Below, piece after piece: positions 33,938-41,786 of a DNA stretch of 64,000 nucleotides. The stretch's first letter is position 1, and each line of letters opens with the position of its first letter. Position numbers and translations under genes: made by a program. The stretch comes from Leptolyngbya sp. PCC 7375 (GTDB lineage Bacteria; Cyanobacteriota; Cyanobacteriia; Phormidesmidales; Phormidesmidaceae), in NCBI RefSeq assembly GCF_000316115.1, contig NZ_JH993797.1, positions 3,458,486 to 3,522,485 on the forward strand. The letters run 5' to 3'. Below the pieces are notes generated by a model. It was not told where the DNA came from. It saw nothing but the letters and a program-made list of their open reading frames with translations, and searched no databases.

Positions 33938-34041
33938 GAATAAATGGTGGGGTCGATTGGAGTTAGTGCAGAGTTTATTATCTCGTATTTGTCAGAAAAT
34001 GAGGTTCAGGCTTCACCGAAGTAAAAACTTTGACTGACTCT

Positions 34042-34485
34042 TTATCCTCGATTTTTGATGGTCATGACTTCGACAATGGTGAGCGCTTGTTCGCTGGGGA
34101 TTTCCAGAATGCGATAGAGGTCATCCAGGAAGGCTTGCTCTTGAGGTGTCACGCTACCATCGGCAAGTACTAGATCTGTTGCTAAGGCAAAAGCTGTAGG
34201 TTTTAGCTCAACCGGAAGTACGGTATTAGCCGCTTCTACTAAACGGCTAGGACTATGCTGCTGTAGCTGCTGCAGCAATCTATCCTTCATCCGAGTCATC
34301 ATCTCTGTAGAGTAACTTTTGAACAGTCGCATACGGCTTAACAGCATGTCCATTTCGCGACTCTCTTGGTCAGAAAGGTATCCATCGGCAGCGATCGCAA
34401 CTAAACAAATCGCCGCCAGTGCTTCTGCTGGATTCATAGACAGCGATTCTGGCGACGGGTCAAAAACCTTATCAAATAGTCCCAT
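34042..34485 (-). CDS. TerB-family protein
   Basis: A 147-residue helical protein of the tellurite-resistance TerB type. The paired motifs ICLVAIAADGYLSDQE and ATDLVLADGSVTPQEQAFL are the metal-binding acidic turns of the TerB fold. The family is widespread in cyanobacteria and is not in itself evidence of tellurite resistance; the role is unknown. AAGGG precedes ATG 34485. No other ter genes are nearby. Confidence 0.82.
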   Translation of the reverse strand: MGLFDKVFDPSPESLSMNPAEALAAICLVAIAADGYLSDQESREMDMLLSRMRLFKSYSTEMMTRMKDRLLQQLQQHSPSRLVEAANTVLPVELKPTAFALATDLVLADGSVTPQEQAFLDDLYRILEIPSEQALTIVEVMTIKNRG

Positions 34486-34554
34486 AACACCCTTTTGCGA
34501 ATAAGATTTGGCCGTTGATAGTCAGACCAAACTTATTGTGAAACATGATGGGGA

Positions 34555-34587
34555 CAAACAAAAAGGAGAAGCTTTGGGAGCTTCTCC
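34555..34587 (-). terminator. Rho-independent terminator of the DUF4278 gene
   Basis: GGAGAAGC (34565-34572) and GCTTCTCC (34580-34587) form a perfect 8-bp stem with a 7-nt loop. On the minus strand TTTTTGTTTG follows. Confidence 0.85.
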
Positions 34588-34636
34588 CTAACTTACTCTA
34601 GCCACGAATCTGGGAACTCAAGCGTAAAACCAGCCC

Positions 34637-35059
34637 TTAAGCCATTTGACGCAGTTCATCTTCCAGCTGCTGTAACAAGTTCATGTTGCCTTGTGCACGG
34701 GCCACCGCAATTCGATGCTCTAAAGAGCGGTGAATACTATCGCTATGGCTACGAGCTGCCTCACGTAGTAACTGACGACGCTCATCCATTAGGGGAGTCA
34801 GCTCTGCAAGCTTGCGCTGAAACGCCGAGAAAACTGACTTAGTCTCAGTTTGAGCTGCAACCTGACGCTGACCATGACGATCAGTCTGGTAGGCTACACC
34901 ACGATAGGTAAGCTCTGCTTTAGGCTGGGGGAAAGGAACATGGCGCACATACGTATAGCGATGTTGACGGCCACGATAATTACAAAGAATGTCGCTTTCA
35001 GAAACCTCTAACATAGGCGGATTGTGGTCATAGTCGACACCACGGTAAGTAAGTTTCAT
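34637..35059 (-). CDS. DUF4278 protein
   Basis: A 140-residue protein. The start MKLTYRGVDYDHNPP is the DUF4278 signature, and a second copy of the motif (LTYRGVAYQT) appears at about residue 50. The C-terminal about 60 residues are helical and Arg/Gln-rich. DUF4278 proteins are small and cyanobacterium-specific, with no known function. I chose ATG 35059 because it begins the conserved motif and has a GGAGGAG ribosome site upstream. ATG 35122 would add 21 unrelated residues. Confidence 0.8.
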   Translation of the reverse strand: MKLTYRGVDYDHNPPMLEVSESDILCNYRGRQHRYTYVRHVPFPQPKAELTYRGVAYQTDRHGQRQVAAQTETKSVFSAFQRKLAELTPLMDERRQLLREAARSHSDSIHRSLEHRIAVARAQGNMNLLQQLEDELRQMA

Positions 35060-35522
35060 GAGTGTGTCTCCTCCTGAATGAGCACCGATTACGCGTGCGT
35101 TCCTTCGGGCAGGCCAATACAACCTATGGGACTATAGTCATATTAGGACACCCTACTTCCGTCTCATCGTCGAACAAGGGACGAATTCTTGGAGATGAAC
35201 GAGGATTTGTTCTGTATCTATTTTTACCGTTTACAACTTAAATTAGCAACTCCTGATATTTCTGGTTAGAAATCCTAAACACTAGATTTTTCAAGGCTTT
35301 TCAAGATTTGACAGTTTTTAGGCAATAAAATTGTGTCAAAACTTCATGACCTGAGTTGCTATCACTCACGCTGAAGCAGCCCGCGTATCAAAGCACAACC
35401 ACTGAGACAACCACATCAGCATTCATAGGATTCTTAGACCGGCATTTTCTTGGCGATGGTCTATGCTTAAAGGAAAAGCCTTAGCAAAAGTTAATATTTG
35501 ATTCGCTGTTTTTGGTATTGCT
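35060..35522. other. Intergenic region between DUF4278 and PTPS genes
   Basis: Divergent promoter region of about 460 bp. Nothing specific is recognised. Confidence 0.35.
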
Positions 35523-36410
35523 ATGAAATGCACCATCAACCGTCGGGCTCAGTTTTCCGCCAGCCATCGTTACTGGCTGCCCGAACTGAGTGACGCTGAA
35601 AATCAGACCAGGTTTGGTCTATGCACCCGTGCCCCAGGCCATGGCCACAACTACGAGCTGTTCGTCTCTATGGAAGGCGACTTAGATGAGTACGGCATGG
35701 TGCTTAATCTGTCCGATGTCAAACAAGTCATCAAGCGCGAAGTCACTAGTCAGCTTGATTTTTCTTACTTGAATGATGTTTGGCCTGAATTCCAAATTGA
35801 CAAACCCGAGGCAGGGCTAACAACCACAGAAAATATCGCCCGTGTGATATGGCAGCGTTTAGTCCCCCACCTACCCATTACCAACGTCCAACTATTTGAA
35901 ACATCCACCCTCTGGGCCGACTATAAAGGAAACGCCATGGAAGCTTATTTGACCATCTCCACCCATTTCAGTGCTGCCCACCGCCTGGCTCTACCAACGC
36001 TGACATTAGAGCAAAACAGCGAAATTTATGGTCTTTGTGCCCGCGTTAATGGTCACGGCCATAATTATCATCTGGAAGTCACAATCAAGGGGGAGATGGA
36101 CCCACGCACGGGCATGATTGCCGACCTAGTGGAGTTTCAGAATGCCGTGAAAACCCATGTGGTGAAGCCCTTTGACCACACGTTTTTGAATAAGGATATT
36201 CCCTACTTTGCCGAAGTAGTACCCACAGCTGAGAATATCGCAGTGCACATTCGGGATTTGCTACGCGGGCCTATTAAGGAAATTGGAGCTAGCCTGCATA
36301 AGGTGAAATTAATCGAGAGCCCAAATAATTCAGCTGAGGTTTATTGTGAAGCAACGGCTGAAACTACTACGCCAAAACAGTCAGCGACACCAGAACTAGC
36401 AGCTGTCTAA
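35523..36410 (+). CDS. Tandem 6-pyruvoyl/6-carboxy-tetrahydropterin synthase-like protein
   Basis: Two PTPS/QueD domains fused in one 295-residue chain (about 1-138 and 139-275). Each has the zinc His (H15, H153) and a Cys-x5-HGHNY motif (C34-H40-H42 and C172-H178-H180). That spacing resembles biopterin-type PTPS more than the Cys-x3-HGH of queuosine QueD. Each also has the TTEN/TAEN helix and a substrate Glu (FETS, IESP). Domain 2 has the catalytic Asp-His pair D218-H219; domain 1 has D79-F80 instead. It may act in pterin glycoside or queuosine synthesis. The last 20 residues are low complexity. Confidence 0.85.
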   Translation: MKCTINRRAQFSASHRYWLPELSDAENQTRFGLCTRAPGHGHNYELFVSMEGDLDEYGMVLNLSDVKQVIKREVTSQLDFSYLNDVWPEFQIDKPEAGLTTTENIARVIWQRLVPHLPITNVQLFETSTLWADYKGNAMEAYLTISTHFSAAHRLALPTLTLEQNSEIYGLCARVNGHGHNYHLEVTIKGEMDPRTGMIADLVEFQNAVKTHVVKPFDHTFLNKDIPYFAEVVPTAENIAVHIRDLLRGPIKEIGASLHKVKLIESPNNSAEVYCEATAETTTPKQSATPELAAV

Positions 36411-36457
36411 ACGGGTTCTGGGTTTTGCATTGTAGGTCTGAACGGCTGCATGCCGTC

Positions 36458-36520
36458 AAAAATGTGGGGCTAGAAAAATGTGGGGCTAGTCAGACATATT
36501 TCATGTCATGCGTTAGCCCC
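36458..36520 (-). terminator. Terminator of ycf37 with duplicated 3' arm
   Basis: On the minus strand GGGGCTAA (complement of 36513-36520) can pair with CTAGCCCC in either of two perfect tandem 16-bp copies of CTAGCCCCACATTTTT (36474-36489 and 36458-36473). Each copy carries its own T-tract. A small GACAT/ATGTC hairpin sits in the loop. Confidence 0.65.
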
Positions 36521-36555
36521 AAAACTTTAACTCCAGAAGTGTCAGCGTAAAACGA

Positions 36556-37098
36556 CTACTGCTTCATTGGGATGACTACACGCTTACGTAAAGACTGTGC
36601 CCGACGCTTGGCAGTAGCGTTATCAGGCTCAACCTTAAGGGCCTGATCGTAACTTTCTAGTGCCTGAACGGTCAGTTGCTTTTTCTCGTAGCTATGTCCC
36701 AGGTTATTGAGAGCCGTTACATAACCTGGGGCAATTTTTAATGCTGCCTTATACTGACGAATCGCTAGATCAAACTGCCCTTGAGCAAAGTAGGTATATC
36801 CTAGGGCGTTATAGATTAGCGGTGCATTTTCAGCTTCTTCTTCCTCTGTTAAAGCCTTTAGGGCCTGTTGCAGATAGAGAGCTGATTGGGAAAAAAGCTT
36901 TTTATCTAACAAGAGACTTCCTAGCTCGTAATACTCTTGGGCGGTTCCCTTTTCTTTGGTGAGCTTCTTTTGTAAACGGCCTAGTGTGGTCTCAATACGG
37001 CGAGTCTTAAATACCTGGCGAATTATAAAAAAGGCTGAAAGCCCTAGTAGGGCAATAAGAATGCCCAGGTATGTCAAAAATAGGGTGCTATTCTCCAT
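36556..37098 (-). CDS. ycf37: Ycf37, TPR protein for photosystem I assembly
   Basis: Ycf37 is a thylakoid-anchored TPR protein that assists photosystem I assembly. The 180-residue protein has one N-terminal membrane helix (about 7-28). A basic stretch and RLQKKLTKEKGTAQEYYELGSLLLDKKLFSQSA follow, a segment I recognise from cyanobacterial and algal Ycf37. At least three TPR units follow (about 55-165). The length matches the family. It follows the solute-binding protein gene by 58 bp on the same strand. Confidence 0.85.
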   Translation of the reverse strand: MENSTLFLTYLGILIALLGLSAFFIIRQVFKTRRIETTLGRLQKKLTKEKGTAQEYYELGSLLLDKKLFSQSALYLQQALKALTEEEEAENAPLIYNALGYTYFAQGQFDLAIRQYKAALKIAPGYVTALNNLGHSYEKKQLTVQALESYDQALKVEPDNATAKRRAQSLRKRVVIPMKQ

Positions 37099-37156
37099 GA
37101 ACTCGCTCTATCAGTTATGCGTACTGCAGTGGTCTACGTTTATTCTCCCATGGTAG

Positions 37157-37939
37157 CTACGGTAACCCCCAGTAGGTAGCTCGATCTTGTAACCAACCTT
37201 CGTCATCCCATTGATGAATAGCATCATTAATAGCTCGACGTAAGTCGCTGTACTGAGTCCCTTTAGGAATTGCGATCGCAACCGGCTCCACTGAAATCAC
37301 TTCATCCAACAACCGATAGCGATTATCCTGCTGCTGCCATCCAGTCAGTAGCGACACATCTCCAGCAAAGGCATCTACTTGCCCCCTAGCCAATTCAGCA
37401 ATGGCGTCTTGATAAGACAACACTGTCACCAGATTGGCATCAGGTAATTGATAACGGACATGGGCCAGAGTACTGGAATTGGCCAGCACCGCAATACGTC
37501 CAGGGGCGAGGTCATCTAAGGTCTTAATCTGGGTCGATGTGGTGATAAACCCAGTGCCATCTAAATAATAAGGTTCACTAAAACTAGCAATGCGCTGACG
37601 CTGAGCCGTCACCGTAATTGATGCGATCGCAACATCCACGTCACCATTAACCACCACATTGACACGATCGACGTTATGCACTGAACGAAACTCTACAGCT
37701 GTTTCATCCCCCAGGAGATCCAGTGCCAATCGACGGGCAATCTCAATTTCAAATCCGTCTAACTCGCCTGTTGCATCACGATATCCCAAGGGGAACCGAT
37801 TATCCTTAACCGCCACAATTAACCGACCACGAGCCTCAATCTCAGCCAATTCAGCAGATACAGCAATTAGGGGCACAGACATCTGTGCCCCTAACAGTAA
37901 ACTTATGCCTAGCAAATGTTGCCAAATATATCGCCACAT
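37157..37939 (-). CDS. Periplasmic solute-binding protein, amino-acid type
   Basis: A 260-residue exported protein of the SBP_bac_3 family. The signal peptide covers about residues 1-28. The fold opens IEARGRLIVAVKDNRFPLGYRDATGELDGFEIE, the classic start of polar amino-acid binding proteins. DVAIASITVTAQRQRIASFSEPYY supplies the ligand-binding loop. The ligand cannot be named, and no ABC permease or ATPase is adjacent. It begins 9 bp after the ribosomal L20 stop, so it is probably read from the rpmI-rplT transcript. Confidence 0.85.
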   Translation of the reverse strand: MWRYIWQHLLGISLLLGAQMSVPLIAVSAELAEIEARGRLIVAVKDNRFPLGYRDATGELDGFEIEIARRLALDLLGDETAVEFRSVHNVDRVNVVVNGDVDVAIASITVTAQRQRIASFSEPYYLDGTGFITTSTQIKTLDDLAPGRIAVLANSSTLAHVRYQLPDANLVTVLSYQDAIAELARGQVDAFAGDVSLLTGWQQQDNRYRLLDEVISVEPVAIAIPKGTQYSDLRRAINDAIHQWDDEGWLQDRATYWGLP

Positions 37940-37948
37940 GTGGCGATA

Positions 37949-38302
37949 CTAGCCTTTCTTGCCAGCTAGCTCAACCACCTTGGTAAAGGTATCTGGGTCT
38001 AGAACAGCCATTTGAGCCAGCATCTTACGATTTACCTGAATGTTTGCAGTCTTCAGATCGCCAATCAAACGGCTGTAGGTAGTGCCATTGAGACGAGCTG
38101 CTGCATTAATACGCGTAATCCACAACCGGCGAAAATCACGTTTCTTATTGCGACGATCGCGATACGCATACCGCAGGGCCTTCATCACCTGCTGGTTTGC
38201 AGTCCGGAAGAGTTTAGAATGGGATCCCCGGTAACCCTTCGCAAGCTTGAGAATTTTCTTGCGGCGCTTGCGAGCTACATTGCCGCGTTTTACACGTGCC
38301 AT
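37949..38302 (-). CDS. rplT: Large ribosomal subunit protein L20
   Basis: L20 binds 23S rRNA early in 50S assembly. The 117-residue basic protein shows MARVKRGNVARKRRKKILKL, GYRGSHSKLF and WITRINAAAR, all diagnostic. It follows rpmI by 64 bp in the usual rpmI-rplT order. The infC gene that often precedes them is not here. In other bacteria L20 represses its own operon; I see no obvious mimic structure. Confidence 0.98.
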   Translation of the reverse strand: MARVKRGNVARKRRKKILKLAKGYRGSHSKLFRTANQQVMKALRYAYRDRRNKKRDFRRLWITRINAAARLNGTTYSRLIGDLKTANIQVNRKMLAQMAVLDPDTFTKVVELAGKKG

Positions 38303-38366
38303 ATTAGGTCGTTAATAGCTAAAAACAAAAAACAATCAATTGATTGTAGAGACGTTGCATGCAACT

Positions 38367-38564
38367 CTACAAATAAGGCATCATGCCTTCGATGTTAGGT
38401 ACATCTGCATCTACCACAACCGCCTTCTTAGACAAACGGCTCTTGCGGGCAGTGGATTTATGCTGCAACAAGTGGTTCTTAAACGCCTTACGACGCATAA
38501 TTTTACCGCTTCCGCTACGGCGAAAGCGCTTTGCAGCAGCCCGACGAGTTTTAAGCTTGGGCAT
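38367..38564 (-). CDS. rpmI: Large ribosomal subunit protein L35
   Basis: A 65-residue basic protein with the L35 pattern MPKLKTRRAAAKRFR, SGKIMRRKAFKNHLLQHKS and a final MMPYL. It is a 50S subunit component. It is the first gene of rpmI-rplT and is divergent from the adenylate kinase gene. Confidence 0.97.
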   Translation of the reverse strand: MPKLKTRRAAAKRFRRSGSGKIMRRKAFKNHLLQHKSTARKSRLSKKAVVVDADVPNIEGMMPYL

Positions 38565-38725
38565 AGTTTTGCGCTTGGATAAACTTTTACACGGTTTAAT
38601 AGCTTACTACGTCTTCAGGCTTTGCTTCAATAGTCCAGTTAAGATCCGTGGAAAAAGCAATCCGACTCCGCAAACCCAGACTAGGGTTAGTACGGGGAGG
38701 ATATGAAAAAGGACATTTATCATCT

Positions 38726-39274
38726 ATGCGGCTATTGATTTTAGGCGGTCCTGGTTCAGGCAAAGGCACTCAATCGCAAAAGCTCAGCGAGCACTTTGGC
38801 ATTCCCTGGATTTCCACAGGAGATACCCTCAGAGCAGAAATTGCGGCTGATTCACCCCTGGGGCAGCAAGTTTCAGAAACTCTGGCCAAAGGAGAGCTGG
38901 TTTCTGACAAGTTAATGATCGCTCTGATTAAAGAGCGCTTGCAGCAACCAGATGCAGCCAAAGGGTGGATTCTAGATGGATATCCCCGCACCGCCTTCCA
39001 AGCGGAAGAACTTGACTTCTTTCTCGATACTTTAAATACTCAAGTGAACTATGCCATTTGGCTGGAACTACCTGCCCATGCTCTGATTGAACGTTCTGAA
39101 AACCGAGCAGCTATTGACGATAACCCTGAAGCCCTACGTCGTCGCATTGAAACCTTGGCCGAAACCACGATTCCAATGCTCGAATACTATGATTATCGTC
39201 AACGACTCCTACGTATCGATGGCAATCAACCACCTGACGACGTTAAGCGAGAGATACTAGGAGGCATTAGCTAA
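38726..39274 (+). CDS. adk: Adenylate kinase family protein
   Basis: It interconverts ATP + AMP and 2 ADP. The 182-residue protein has P-loop GGPGSGKGT (about 7-15), the AMP-binding ISTGDTLR, the Arg-containing GYPRTAFQ and a short lid (ERSENRAAIDDNPEALRRR) without zinc cysteines. I chose ATG 38726, with AAAAGGA 12 bp upstream. The in-frame GTG 38648 would add 26 basic residues not seen in the family. Cyanobacteria often carry two such kinases, so this may be the second one rather than the secY-linked enzyme. Confidence 0.9.
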   Translation: MRLLILGGPGSGKGTQSQKLSEHFGIPWISTGDTLRAEIAADSPLGQQVSETLAKGELVSDKLMIALIKERLQQPDAAKGWILDGYPRTAFQAEELDFFLDTLNTQVNYAIWLELPAHALIERSENRAAIDDNPEALRRRIETLAETTIPMLEYYDYRQRLLRIDGNQPPDDVKREILGGIS

Positions 39275-39354
39275 AGCAGAGGCTCGATTCTTTACTGTTA
39301 ACCGCCCCCAACCTCTGGCACAATAAGCCTGATCGATTTTGTCTGAGACAACCT

Positions 39355-40104
39355 ATGACTATCCACCCCAACCTCCATGCTGCCTTTTCTCAAGGCCATG
39401 CGCTGAAGATTATCAGTGGCTTGACCAACTTTGATGCAGCCAATGTTTTAGCCATAGCTAAGGCCGCTCAGCAAGGAGGTGCCACATTTGTTGATATTGC
39501 AGCGGATGCTGATCTTGTCCATCAGGTCAGTGAGCAAATTAGCTTACCAATCTGTGTTTCAGCCATTGATCCAACGGCATTTTTAGCGCCTGTTGCCGCC
39601 GGTGCCACACTCATTGAAATTGGTAATTTTGATGCTTTCTATGCTCAAGGGCTAACCTTCAGCGCCAATGACGTCTTAAGACTCACTCAACAAACTCGTG
39701 AGCTTTTGCCCCACATCACGTTGTCAGTCACAGTCCCTCATAAACTGCCCCTTGATGAGCAAGTACAGCTGGCCGAAAATCTTGTGGCTCAGGGAGCAGA
39801 CATTATTCAAACTGAAGGGGGCACCAGTAGCCAACCCAAACATTCTGGACGTATTGGCTTAATCGAGAAAGCTACACCAACCCTAGCAGCAGCCCACGCT
39901 ATTTCACGGGCTGTATGTATTCCTGTGCTATGCGCATCAGGTATTTCAGATGTCACAGCTCCCATGGCTATTGCAGCCGGTGCAGCCGGTGTCGGTGTCG
40001 GCTCAGCAGTTAATAAGTTGAATAATGAGATTGCTATGATTGCTGCTGTTCGTAGTCTGAGGGAATCTCTACAGACAGTGACCCGTGCCATCGAAAAGGT
40101 ATAA
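39355..40104 (+). CDS. ycf23: Ycf23/DUF561 family protein
   Basis: A 249-residue soluble protein with a TIM-barrel look. It opens HALKIISGLTNFDAANV and has GATFVDIAAD, LPICVSAIDP, IEIGNFDAFYAQG, the conserved IIQTEGGTSSQPKHSG and LCASGISDVTAPMAIAAGAAGVGVGSAV. The last segment resembles a phosphate-binding loop. These match Ycf23, conserved in cyanobacteria and red-algal plastids, with no proven function. Start ATG 39355, 80 bp after adk. Confidence 0.88.
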   Translation: MTIHPNLHAAFSQGHALKIISGLTNFDAANVLAIAKAAQQGGATFVDIAADADLVHQVSEQISLPICVSAIDPTAFLAPVAAGATLIEIGNFDAFYAQGLTFSANDVLRLTQQTRELLPHITLSVTVPHKLPLDEQVQLAENLVAQGADIIQTEGGTSSQPKHSGRIGLIEKATPTLAAAHAISRAVCIPVLCASGISDVTAPMAIAAGAAGVGVGSAVNKLNNEIAMIAAVRSLRESLQTVTRAIEKV

Positions 40105-40122
40105 ATCTGATGTGCAAATCCG

Positions 40123-40155
40123 AGAATTAGAAAGACTCATCGCCTTTCTAATTCT
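40123..40155 (+). terminator. Hairpin after ycf23
   Basis: AGAATTAGAAAG (40123-40134) and CTTTCTAATTCT (40144-40155) form a perfect 12-bp stem with a 9-nt loop. No T-tract follows, so it may stabilise the transcript end rather than terminate it. Confidence 0.35.
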
Positions 40156-40225
40156 GGGATAGAGCAATGATTATGATGGGGTAACCCCCAATAGCACCCG
40201 CACTAATGCCATTGCAGAAAACTTC

Positions 40226-40657
40226 ATGGGCAAGCCACGTATTCGACCGATTGCCCTTGGCTTAGTTCAACATCAAGGGCATGTTTTTGTTAGCAAGGGT
40301 TACGACAGCATCAAAGATGAACCCTTCTATCGTTTTCTGGGGGGTGGCATCGATTTTGGCGAAACTAGTGTCAACGCCCTTAAACGAGAATTTCAAGAAG
40401 AAATCCAGGCAGACTTGATCAACATCAGGTACCTGACGTGTTTAGACAATATTTTTGTTTGCAACGGAAAACCTGGCCATGAGTTGATTCAGCTATTCCG
40501 TTGTGATTTTGCTGACTCCATTTTTTATCAATTAGATCAGACGTACAAACTCATCGAAGGCCAGAAAACTCACGATGCTGCTTGGATCTCGATCAATCAA
40601 GTACGTTCAGGCATATTAAATTTAGTTCCAAACAACTGTCACGCCTACATCGATTAA
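40226..40657 (+). CDS. Nudix hydrolase
   Basis: A 143-residue single-domain protein that should cleave a nucleoside diphosphate linked to another group. The Nudix box is present as GGIDFGE, then 7 residues, REFQEE (about residues 46-68). The final Gly of the classic box is Gln here (EEIQA). Substrate is unknown. No strong ribosome site is seen before ATG 40226. It is 121 bp past ycf23 and may be transcribed on its own. Confidence 0.88.
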   Translation: MGKPRIRPIALGLVQHQGHVFVSKGYDSIKDEPFYRFLGGGIDFGETSVNALKREFQEEIQADLINIRYLTCLDNIFVCNGKPGHELIQLFRCDFADSIFYQLDQTYKLIEGQKTHDAAWISINQVRSGILNLVPNNCHAYID

Positions 40658-40678
40658 GCGACTATCTACACGACGTCA

Positions 40679-41482
40679 TCACATGGCGTCTCGCAACATG
40701 GTAGCGATCTCACGGTTCCCCTGGGCACGGGCTAAGCTCAATGCACTTACACCGCGCTGACTTATGCGTGGGTTAGCGCCATAGTTCAGCAATAGCCGAA
40801 CCAACTCTGCATTGCCCACCTCAACTGCTCGATATAACGGAGTCGCCTGATCTGGATCCGCACCTGCCGCCAGCAATGATCGCGCAATTGCCAAATTTCC
40901 TATTTCGACAGCCTTGTATAAAGAAGTAATGCCAGAAACTTGAGCATTAGCATTGCCCCCCCCCTGCAACAGCAGTCTGACCAGTTCATGATTGCCCATC
41001 TCCGTGGCACGGTATAACAGCGGCACACCATAGGTAGTCCGCCGGTCAGGAGATGCGCCAGCGTTGATTAAAATTCGGACCAGGTCAAGGTTGCCCATGT
41101 CAACGGCTCTACCCAGAGCCGTTTGCCCACCAGTACTAACCACATCGACATCAGCCCCATTGGCCACTAGCAACTGGACCATCGCTCGGTTTCCTTGTTC
41201 GGTTGCGATCGCAATTGGATACCCCTCATAACGATTGCCAGCATCTGCATTGGCACCTTGGTTAAGCACCAACTCTGCCTGTCGTATATCACCACTGCGA
41301 ACAGCGTTCAGCAATCGCTGATCGAGGTCAGGCAATCGAGCCTGTAGCGATCCAGCTTGAGCAACAGCGCCAGACAGCGAAAACGGTATACGTGCTAATT
41401 GAGTTTGTACAAGTTTAGGATTAAAAACCAACAAGGCCAGAACAGCACTAGCCAATTGGAGGATAGACGTGCTTTTTACCAT
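40679..41482 (-). CDS. Exported ankyrin-repeat protein
   Basis: A 267-residue protein with an N-terminal signal-like helix (about 5-25) and then about six or seven ankyrin repeats (about 55-265) of the LVRLLL--GA-P type. The repeats are evenly spaced by 30-33 residues, and one shorter repeat (ATPLYRAVEVGN) suggests a deletion. The role is probably protein binding in the periplasm or at a membrane; no partner is visible. A G9 tract (C9 at 40956-40964 on the plus strand) encodes GGG near residue 173 and could slip. Confidence 0.82.
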   Translation of the reverse strand: MVKSTSILQLASAVLALLVFNPKLVQTQLARIPFSLSGAVAQAGSLQARLPDLDQRLLNAVRSGDIRQAELVLNQGANADAGNRYEGYPIAIATEQGNRAMVQLLVANGADVDVVSTGGQTALGRAVDMGNLDLVRILINAGASPDRRTTYGVPLLYRATEMGNHELVRLLLQGGGNANAQVSGITSLYKAVEIGNLAIARSLLAAGADPDQATPLYRAVEVGNAELVRLLLNYGANPRISQRGVSALSLARAQGNREIATMLRDAM

Positions 41483-41786
41483 GGGTTCTAAACAGCAATG
41501 TAGTTACCAAGTCTATGCATGCACCCCTAAAGTTTCCAAAGATAGTAAATGACCAACAGCCTTCATCATCGCCTCATCAATATGTGGTATTCAGCCCACG
41601 TTGTATGAGCTGAATACCAAACTTTCCGTTATTAGTACAAGAGGCGCTCAGCCTTCATCAGCTTCCTACAGACATGAGATACTGACGGACACGAGAAAAT
41701 CAGCAAAAAATAGGAGAGGTTTAAAAAACCTCTCCATTAGAATTATTAGAGTTCATCCACAATGGATCGGTCCTAAGGATTAGACC
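41483..41786. other. Region between ankyrin gene and prs
   Basis: About 300 bp holding the prs terminator (41704-41735) and presumably the ankyrin gene promoter. No gene is convincing here. Confidence 0.4.
41704..41735 (-). terminator. Rho-independent terminator of prs
   Basis: GGAGAGGTTT (41713-41722) and AAACCTCTCC (41726-41735) form a perfect 10-bp stem with a 3-nt loop. On the minus strand TATTTTTTG follows. Confidence 0.88.

Noticed and set aside
33938..34041. Possible Zur box upstream of the CobW GTPase gene
   Set aside because: No AT-rich inverted repeat resembling a Zur or Fur site was seen in the 104 bp.
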